Made by a program: the position numbers and the translations under genes
In this document: piece after piece, positions 24,930-33,300 of the stretch
How the letters are laid out: each line of letters starts with the position of its first letter
Numbering within the stretch: the first letter of the stretch is position 1
Source: Plesiocystis pacifica SIR-1
Lineage (GTDB): Bacteria; Myxococcota_A; Polyangia; Nannocystales; Nannocystaceae
DNA length: 56,530 bases
Assembly: GCF_000170895.1 (NCBI RefSeq)
Contig: NZ_ABCS01000066.1
Span: 1-56,530, forward strand
Direction: 5' to 3'
Notes under the pieces: model-generated
Database searches by the model: none
The model's input: the letters and a program-made list of their open reading frames with translations, nothing else
Told to the model about the DNA's origin: nothing

Positions 24930-25031
24930 ACCACATGCCCCCCAAGAAGGCACGAACAGCATTGCGGACCAGCCAAAGCGGAGGAGCGGAGCGGCAAAGC
25001 GCCCCCGGTCCCCACCGCCTGCGGGGGCCTA
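24900..25031 (-). repeat. Dispersed 3'-end repeat, copy 1
   Basis: This ~132-bp element starts at the stop codon of the gene ending at 25029 and reads on the minus strand. It is closely similar to 45248-45383 read on the plus strand. Shared blocks include GGGGGCGCTT, TCCGCTCCTCCGCTTTGGCT, GTTCGTGCC and GGGGGCATGTGGTCGCCCCC. Both copies end in the same GC hairpin plus T-rich tract. Confidence 0.75.
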
Positions 25032-26066
25032 AAAGAACCGGTAGGCCAAGGACACCGACGTGATGGTGTCGAGCTTCTGGACCTCGGGCAGCGGGTCGTT
25101 CTCGTAGCGGAGCGTGAAGGTCGTCGCCAGCGAGAAGCGCTCGCCCAGCTGGGTGCTCAGCCCGGCGAGGTAGTTGAGGCGGAAGCGCCGGACCACGATC
25201 ACGCTCTGCAGGTACTCGAGGCCGGTGTCGAAGCTGACCTTGTCGGACAGCTTGTTGCTGTAGCCGACGAACACGCGCGCGGCGTGGTTGACGAGGGTCT
25301 TGTCGATGTCCGGGTCGAGCTGCGTGTCGCCGTCCATGTCGAGGACGGGGACGCCGTCGGCGTCGAGCAGGGTGCGGGCCTCGTCGGTGCGCAGGTCGTA
25401 CTGGAAGTCGTAGCCGGCCTCGAACCACAGGCGGTGCTTGGGCTTGTTGATCGCGTAGTAGGCGAAGCCGGGGTCGATGTTCATGCGGTAGGTCAGGCCC
25501 TGGAAGGTGTCGTGCCGGCCGGTGTACTGGAGGAAGGCGGTCCAGTCCCGGGCGAAGAACACGTCGTAGCGCGCGAGGCCCTGGACGTTGCCGATGTTGG
25601 TCTCGTAGCGATCGGCGTCGGGGACCCCCGCGGCGCCGTAGTTGCCGGCCACGGACGCGCCGAACTGGTGGATGGTCCGGCGCAGGCGGAAGTTGCTCAC
25701 GCCGGTCGCGGCGATGTTGCGCGAGTTGCCGGTGCTGAAGATGCCGCCGAGGGCGATGTCGAACTCGGTCGCGTCGTTGGCGTGGGGATCGAGCTCGCCG
25801 TCTTCGCCCTCCGCGGGCTCTTCGTTGGGCCCGAGGTCCTGGGCCGTCGAGAACTTGCCGCCGTCGCCGAGCTCGGTGGAGCCGGCGCTGGCCGTGCCTT
25901 GATCAGCGGTGCCCTGGGGGACGTTGGGGTCTTCGGCGGGGGCTTCGAGCTCGTCCTCACCGGCGAAGATCGAGGCGTGGGCGGAGGCGGGGGCGAGGGC
26001 CCACACACCGAGGCAAAGCGAGGCGGACAGCAGGGGGGAGGAGAGCGAGAGCTTGGTCGTGGTCAT
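25029..26066 (-). CDS. DUF481-family outer-membrane beta-barrel protein
   Basis: 345 residues with an N-terminal signal peptide (A-L-A-P-A-S-A-H-A, cleavage near residue 30). An acidic low-complexity stretch with E-D-P-N-V-P-Q-G and A-E-G-E-D-G-E-L-D follows to ~residue 105. The rest alternates short amphipathic strands (F-D-I-A-L-G-G-I-F-S-T-G-N-S; F-G-A-S-V-A-G-N-Y-G; A-F-L-Q-Y-T-G-R) and ends in Y-R-F-F, with the terminal Phe typical of barrel proteins assembled by BAM. The G-x-x-S-T-G-N-S motif is characteristic of DUF481/YdiY-like proteins, associated with salt or stress responses in other bacteria. The MscS gene upstream suggests an envelope or osmotic context. Confidence 0.82.
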   Translation of the reverse strand: MTTTKLSLSSPLLSASLCLGVWALAPASAHASIFAGEDELEAPAEDPNVPQGTADQGTASAGSTELGDGGKFSTAQDLGPNEEPAEGEDGELDPHANDATEFDIALGGIFSTGNSRNIAATGVSNFRLRRTIHQFGASVAGNYGAAGVPDADRYETNIGNVQGLARYDVFFARDWTAFLQYTGRHDTFQGLTYRMNIDPGFAYYAINKPKHRLWFEAGYDFQYDLRTDEARTLLDADGVPVLDMDGDTQLDPDIDKTLVNHAARVFVGYSNKLSDKVSFDTGLEYLQSVIVVRRFRLNYLAGLSTQLGERFSLATTFTLRYENDPLPEVQKLDTITSVSLAYRFF

Positions 26067-26193
26067 GGGGAGCTGTGGGGGGAGCGTGTGGTGTCGAGAG
26101 CATGAGACGACTTTGCCCGCTGACCAGAAAAAATCTGGGCAGCGGGCAGAGCAAAATGCAGCGAGGACGCGCGTCGCTCGCTGCGGACCGAGG

Positions 26194-27042
26194 CTACTCG
26201 GCGGCCGCGGCCGCGTCGGCCTGGTGCACGACGATCTGGCTGAAGGGAATCTCGATCCCGGCGGCCTCGAGGTCCGTGTACACGGCGGTGCGCGCCTCGT
26301 GGATCATCGCGTGGAAGTCGTTGGGCTTGCAGTAGACGTGGACGACGAAGTCGATGGAGCTGGCACCGAGGCCCACCAAGGCGACGCCGGGGCCGGGGTC
26401 CTTCAGCACGAGCTCGCAGCGCTCGGCGGCCTTTTGCAGCACGGGGAGGACGTCGGCGACCTTGACCCCGTAGGCGACGCCCACGGCGATCTGGGTCCGG
26501 CGCGAGCCCGAGGTCGAGTAGTTGGTGATCGGGCCGCCCGTGACCGCGCCGTTGGGGATGATGACGACCTCGTTGTCGAGGGTCAGCAGGGTCGTGGTGA
26601 ACAGGCCGACCTCGGTGACCGTGCCCTCGTGGCCGGCGGCGGCGATGTAGTCGTCGACCTGGAAGGGGCGGAACAGCAGGACCATGACCCCGCTGGCGAA
26701 GTGGGCGAGGTTGCCCTGCAGGGCCAGGCCGATGGCCAGGCCGGCGGAGCCGAGCAGCGCGACCAGGCTGGTCGTCTCGATGCCGACCGTCGACAGCGCG
26801 GTGATGATCGCGGCGGCGACCACCAGCCAGCGCGTGAGCGAGGCGAGGAAGCCCGCGAGGGACTGATCGACCTTGCGGTTGATCAGCATCTTGCGGACGA
26901 GGCCGGCGATCCAGCCGGCGACGATGAAGCCGACGATGATCAGCAAGAGGGCGGTCACGGATCCGCCGATGAGGCCGGCGTAGGCTTCCAGGCCCAGGGG
27001 CTCGAGGGCGTCAGCGAGGAACTTGAAGTCGGGGGTTTCCAT
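26194..27042 (-). CDS. MscS-type small-conductance mechanosensitive channel
   Basis: 282 residues, close to E. coli MscS length. There are three membrane helices; TM3 is the Gly/Ala-rich pore helix L-G-S-A-G-L-A-I-G-L-A-L-Q-G-N-L-A-H-F-A-S-G, with the Q-G-N-L/I motif at the TM3 kink. The beta domain follows (R-P-F-Q-V-D-D-Y-I, G-T-V-T-E-V-G-L-F-T-T, I-I-P-N-G-A-V) and then the alpha/beta C-terminal domain. It releases solutes across the inner membrane under hypo-osmotic tension. Three 15-bp direct repeats lie just upstream of the start. Confidence 0.92.
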   Translation of the reverse strand: METPDFKFLADALEPLGLEAYAGLIGGSVTALLLIIVGFIVAGWIAGLVRKMLINRKVDQSLAGFLASLTRWLVVAAAIITALSTVGIETTSLVALLGSAGLAIGLALQGNLAHFASGVMVLLFRPFQVDDYIAAAGHEGTVTEVGLFTTTLLTLDNEVVIIPNGAVTGGPITNYSTSGSRRTQIAVGVAYGVKVADVLPVLQKAAERCELVLKDPGPGVALVGLGASSIDFVVHVYCKPNDFHAMIHEARTAVYTDLEAAGIEIPFSQIVVHQADAAAAAE

Positions 27043-27060
27043 GGTGGTCGTGTTGGGGGG

Positions 27061-27105
27061 AGAGCGTGGTCGGGGAGAGCGTGGTCGGAGAGAGCGTGGT
27101 GGTGC
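27061..27105. repeat. Three 15-bp direct repeats upstream of the MscS gene
   Basis: agagcgtggt recurs at 27061, 27076 and 27091 with a strict 15-bp period, inside the 5' region of the MscS gene (start 27042). It may be an operator array or simple slippage. Confidence 0.7.
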
Positions 27106-27332
27106 GTCGAGCGGCTAGAGCCCCGCGCGAGCGCTGGGGGTCTTTAGCTCAGAGATATCGCAAACACTAGCCTCAATGCGCGAAAGACGTGGGGCAAAGT
27201 TCGCAGAGCCAGGCGGAGCCGGGCTGGACCTCCGCTGAACTGGGGATCAGCGACGGCACCTGCAGTGTCGGCGGAGACCGGTCGTCGAACCGGTCCCATT
27301 CAATCACGATAGTGTTGGGGGGCGCGGCCGGC

Positions 27333-30300
27333 TCAGGGCATCACTTTGATCTCGGTGATCTCGAAGCGACCCAGGGAGATCATCGCCAGCACGTCGACCA
27401 CCTTCAGCTCGAGGTGGCCGGATCCGACCGTGGTCATGCCGGCGGTCGGATCGACCTCGCGCCAGCGCTTGCCGTCGTGCCAGGCGACCCAGGCGTGGGC
27501 GACCATCTCGTCTCCGCCAGCGGCCATGCCCTCTTGGAGCTTGGCGGGGATGCCGGCGGCGCGCAGCAAGGTGACGGTGAGCAGGGCGTACTCGGTGCAG
27601 TCGCCCTGGCCGCGCTCGAGGATGGTGACCGCGTCGAGGCTCTTGGGCGTGATCTCGTAGCGGACCTTCTCGTGCACGGTGCGCACGACGGCGGCGACGG
27701 TGGCCGCGTCGTTGCCGGGGACGCGCAGCTGTTTGGCGAGCGCGACGATCTTGGGGTCGGTGACCCGCATCAGCCCGTCCTCGTCGAGCATCCGCTCGCG
27801 CTCGGCCTCGTCGAGGGGGTCGCTGGTCCCGGCCGGGACCGAGGACGAGGGCAGCACGGTCAGGCGCAGCTCGTCGTCGCCGAGGATCTCCACGCGCATG
27901 CGCGGGTTGTCGTCGGGGATGCTGGTGGCCGCGAACTGCTCGGCGTTTTGGACGCGGACGCCGTACTGTAGCCGCGACTGGGTGTCCGCCGAGGCGAGGT
28001 GCCGGGGCAGCTTGCTGGCGTTGCTGACCTCGGGGCTGGCGAGCCAGCGGTCGATGAGCTCGAGCTCCTCCTCGGACTCGGCGAGGTTGAGGCGGACGAT
28101 GGCGCGCAGCTTGCCCTCCTTGGCCTCGACCCACTCGCCGGAGAACTCGACCTCGTCGACGAGGCCGACCATGGTCGCGAGGATGCGGATGTAGTTGCCG
28201 CGGCTCTCGCCCTCGTAGGTGTCGATCATCCCGCGCATGACCTCGGCGGCCCGGCGCCCGTCGAGGTGGCCGCGGGCGAAGGGCGGGAGCTTGGGGGCGA
28301 CGACGTCGGGGCGCGCGAGGGCGGCCTCGGCCAGGGCCTTGGTGGTAGCGACCACGAGGGCCCCGTCGCGGGTCAGCCAGAACAGGCCGCCGTGCTCGGT
28401 GATGGTCCGCGCCTTGCTCGGCAGCGGGATCTTGGCGGCCTTGGCCGCGCGCCGGACCTTGGCGTCGAGGGGCAGGGCGAGCACCCAGGGCTGCCACAGG
28501 CTGTCGCCGGGGTTGGCGTACCAGCCCAGGGACGCGGCCTTGCTGGCGGCGACGAGGGTGCTGGGCGGGAGCTTGTCGCCCTCGGCGAGGCCGCACTTGG
28601 CCGGCTTCGCGTCTGCTTTGGCGTCCGGATCCGAGTCGGGGTCGGCGTCGGGCTTGGGCGCGGGGATGTCCACGGCCTGGGCGGCGCAGCGCTCGAGCTC
28701 CATGTCCTCGAAGCTCTCGGCCACGCCCTCGGCGTCGAGGGCGAGGCTCAGCGAGGACACGGCGCCCTCGGGCAGGAGCTGGTCGAGGGTCCCGTAGTCG
28801 CCGACGCCGTCGCTGGTGCCCGTGGCGCGGAACTCGAGCCCGGCGTTGTCGAGGACCAGCTCGAGGGCGATCTGGTCCATGCCCAGCTCGTCGGCGAAGT
28901 CGACGGCCTGCATGGCCACGCCGTCGCGCCAGCGCTCGGTCGCCTCGGCGAAGGCGGGCGCCCTGGCGAGGGGGTCCACGCCCTTGGGGGTCTCGCGCAG
29001 GAGCAGCTCGGCCAGGTCCGAGCCCGAGAAGATCAGCAGGCGATCGTCGAGGAAGAGGTAGTGCTCCGAGTCGACGACGACGTTGTCGCTCTCGACCTCG
29101 ACGGTCGCGTAGTACTCGAGGTCGAAGCCGGCGATGGTCCGGCTCGAGCGCACGCGCTCGGCCGCGATCTCCACGGACTCGCCCCCGCCGAAGTCGTCCT
29201 CGGGGGACTCGACGATGGCGTGGAGCATGATCGGCAGGGCGCCGAGGGTCAGGGGCAGGGCGGCCATGTCGGTGGCCACGCTCAGCGGGATGGACACGCC
29301 GGCGTCGTCGCCCATCTCCCGGTCGGCGAGGATCGAGAGCACCCGCTCGCGGTCGGTGATGCTCGCCGAGCACACGAAGGACTGGGAGCCCTTGGGCGAG
29401 GCGCACTCGATCGGCTTGCTCAGGTCGAGGCCGCCCTCCTCGGCGAGGATGGAGAAGCCGCCCTCGAGCACCATGTCGTAGACGATGGCGCGCACGAGGT
29501 AGGCGTCGGCGGGGTTGGCCGGGGCCAGGCGGCGCAGCAGGCCCTCGAGGCTGGTCGCGAACAGGCCCGCGTTGCCGACCCGCACGAAGGTCCAGTCGGC
29601 GCCGGGGATGAGCTCGGCCAGGGACATGCCCGCGACCTGCTCGGAGCTGCGCGCGGCCGGTCGTGCCTGGCGCAGGCGGGCCCACAGGTCGGGGTTCTCG
29701 CTGTTGGTCGTCGCCTTGCGCTTGGCCAGCAGCTTGCGCCCGGCGTCGAAGTCCTCGACGAAGCCCTCGATGACCTCGCGGGTGCGCTCGGCTCGGCGGG
29801 TGTCGCCGTCCTCGGGGGTCAGCGAGATGGCCGCGGCCAGGGCGACGAGGCGCTTGCGGTCCTCTTTTTCGAGGTGCCGGGCGATGACCCAGCCGAGGCT
29901 CAGGGCCAAGGAGCGCTCGATCTCGTCGTCGACGCCCTCGGCGATCATCGCGTCGGCGCGGGCGCGCATGGCCGCGAGGGCCGGGGCGCCGGGGTGGCCC
30001 ATGAGCGAGTCGAGGGCGACGAGGGCGTCGCTGGCCTTGCCCTTCTCGACGACGTCGTAGAGCGCCTGGGGATCGGTGCGGCTGTCCCGGGGGGCGGTCG
30101 CGGGGCTGAGCCCGCCGTCGCCGAAGTAGTCGATGGCGCCGGTGGCCAGCAGGGCCAGGGCGCGCATGCGCGGGTCTCGACGCCCGAGCATCTCCCGGGT
30201 CAGGTCCCGGGCCTGGGCGTCGGGCAGGGCGGCGATGACCTGCAGCAGGCCAAAGGGCGGCTGGTTGCCGGCGGTGGTCAGGCCCGGGTCGGAGACGGCG

Positions 30301-33300
30301 GGCTCGCGGTCGACGTAGAGGATGCGGCGCGCGTCGTTGATCAGCCGCTGGTCGTGGACCTTGGCCGCGGCCCGGCCGAACTCGTAGCTGGTCGCGTCGC
30401 TGTCGAGGAGCGCGAGCAGGGTCAGGCGCGCGGCCTCCGGGGCGTCGGGGCGCGTGCACGCGAGCAGGGCCCGGCGCTCGCGGGCGTCCTTGGTGGTCAG
30501 GTAGAGATCGAGGAGCAGCTCGGCGCGGGCGCTGGGCTGGAGGGGCTGCCACAGCGGGGCGAACTCCGGGTCGGCCGAGAGCACGCAGGCGTCGGCGCCC
30601 TCGGACGCGGGGGCGGACGACAGGCGCGCGAGGGCCCGGCGGCCGCGCCAGCGCAGGTCGTCCTTCGGCGCCTCGAGCCCCGCCGAGCGCAGGGTCTCCG
30701 CGGCGTTGGGCCCCAGGTGGTAGTCGAGGGCGCGGAAGCTCTCGTGGAGCAGCTCGAGGTGGGGCAGGAAGGCCCCGAAGTCCTCGGGGGTCGAGCCGGA
30801 CACGAGCACGAACACGTTGCCGCCCGAGGGGATCACGACGTTGTTGATCACCGACTCGTCGTCGGCGACGACGAACTCGACGGCCGGGCCCGCCGGCAGC
30901 TCGCGCTCGCGGACCCACAGCACGGCGTAGCCCCGCTCGCTCCACTCGGCGATCAGCGACTCGGCGCACTGCACCCCCTCGCAGCGCGAGGCCCGGGCCT
31001 CGCGGACGACGAACTGCACCCGGCTGAACTCCGACTCTTCGACCGAGGCGCCGTCGCCCCCGGAGCTCAGCGGGATGGGCGAGGACACGCCGAGGCGGTC
31101 GGCGCCGGTCGAGGTGGTCTGGGCGGGGAAGAAGGCCTCGGCCGAGACCTCGACGTTGAGCTGGCGCTCGGGCTGGAGGCGCGCGAGGGTGTCGAGGTCG
31201 ACCTTGGCGCGGGCGCGATCGTAGTCGGCGGGGTCGCGCAGCCACCCGGGCAGCACGTCGTCGACGTCGGTCAGGACCGTGGGCAGGACCGCGTCGCTGA
31301 GCCAGGGATCCTCGGGGTGGAGGACCCGGGCGGCGGCGAGCAGGGTGCGCGCGGAGTCGAGGTCCTCGGGCCCGGTGAGCAGCGGCAGGGCCTCGCCGAG
31401 GACCAGCGGGTGGGTCGGGCGCAGGGCCACGAGGGCCCGGGCCATCTCGATGGCCTGATCGCGCATGCGCGCCTCCTGGTAGCCCTCGAGGGCCATGAGC
31501 ATGGCGACCTGGCAGTCCGGGAATTGCTCGAGGGCGGGCTCGTAGGCGCTCAGGCCCTGGTCCTCGGCGTAGGCGTCGAAGAGCGCGAGCAGGGCGTCTC
31601 GCTCGATGCGCCCGGCGAGCAGGTCCTCCTCGGCCAGCTCGCCCATGCCCAGGGAGAACAGGGCCATGAGCTGGAGCTCGGCGTCGGAGGTCTCGCCCTC
31701 GAGGCGCTGGGCGGCGAGGACCTGGGGGGCCTCGGCGGTCAGCTCGGGGCCCTCGCCCGCTTCGGGGGACAGCCACGCGAGCAGCCGGCGGCTGTAGAGC
31801 TCGGCGGCCACGAAGTCGAGGCTGCGCACGGCCAGGCCGGCGACCCGGGCGAGGCGGCGGCGATCCTCGGGGTCGTACTCGGCGAGCACCTGCTGGCGGA
31901 CCAGGGGGCCGCGGAACTGGACCTGGCCCCACTCGATGTCGTCGAGCTCGCGGGCGAAGGGGGCCCGGGCCAGCTGCTCGACGCGCAGCCGGGCGCCGGC
32001 GCGGTCGTCGTCCTGGAGCGAGGCCCACAGCGAGGCGTTGATCAGCCAGGTCGAGTCCTCGGCCAGGGCCGGGATGCGCTCGGCGGCGGAGAACAGGCTG
32101 TCCGTGTCGAGGCCCTTGGCGCGCACGAGCTCCGGGCGGTTGAGGGCGAGGTAGGCGACGTCGGGGGCCATGAAGGCCGTGCCGCCGGTCTCGTTCCACA
32201 GCGGCACGCAGCGCTCGGTCGCGAGGTCGAACTCGTCCTGGCGGATGATGTGCACGCAGGCGAACTCGGCCAGGGCGGGGTCCGAGATGGGCCCGTAGAG
32301 GCGCGCGAGCTCGACCTGGGTGACCTCGTCCTCGACCCCCCACAGCTCGGCGCGGGCCAGCGACCAGGTGAACATGTCGTCGATGGCTCGGCGCTTGCGG
32401 GCGTCGATCAGCAGGCGCATGGAGTTCCCGGGGTCGCGGGCCTCGGGGTAGCCGTCGTAGAGGTGCGGCGAGTCGAGCAGGCCGATGAACTCGTCGTCGG
32501 GGCGGATCAGCAGGGTCAGCCACAGCTCGACGTCGCGGTACTCGACGCGCAGGTCCGCGGGCATGGCCGCGAGCCAGTCGAGGGCCTTGACCGCGATGGG
32601 GAAGGCCTCGGAGGCCATCGGGGTCCCGCGCAGCTGGAGCAGGATGCGGTCGAGGCCGGCCTCGGCGGTGGTCGCCACCCGGGCCGCGGGCTCGCCCAGG
32701 GCCAGGGCCGCGTCGCCGTCTTCGCGGGCCAGCCACAGCGAGGTCATCAGGTGGCCGTCGAGGGCCAGGCCGCCGGCGCGCTCGGGGTTGGCGGCGGCGT
32801 CGAGCAGCGCGCTGGCGTGCCAGTGGGTCGCGCGGTCGGGGAACACCAGCAGGGCGTCGCGGACCCGATCGAGCTCGCGGCGCGCCAGGGGCAGGGTGCG
32901 CAGGACCCCGTCGAAGGCGGTGCGCGAGGTCGGGCGCTTGGCCAGGGCGTCGGCGTAGTGGCGGTTGGCGATCTCGGGCCGACCCGCGGCCTCGGCCGCC
33001 CGCGCGCGCACGAAGGACAGCATGAAGGCGTCGGGGGACTCGCCCTCGGTGATGGTCAGGGCGCGGGCGTAGAGCGTGGACTCGCCGGCGAGCTGGGCGA
33101 CGAGGGCCAGGCGACCGGCGACGATGCCCCGGGCCTCGCCCTCGACGACCTCGAGGGTCCCGAGCAGCTCGGCCGTGGCCGGCTGCCACGCGCCCATGCG
33201 GGCCATGGCCATGCCGCGGGCGAAGCGAGCCAGGCGCGAGCGCCCGGGGAACATCTGGGCGGCCTCGGCGGGCTCGCCCGGGAGTCGGCCCTCGATGATC

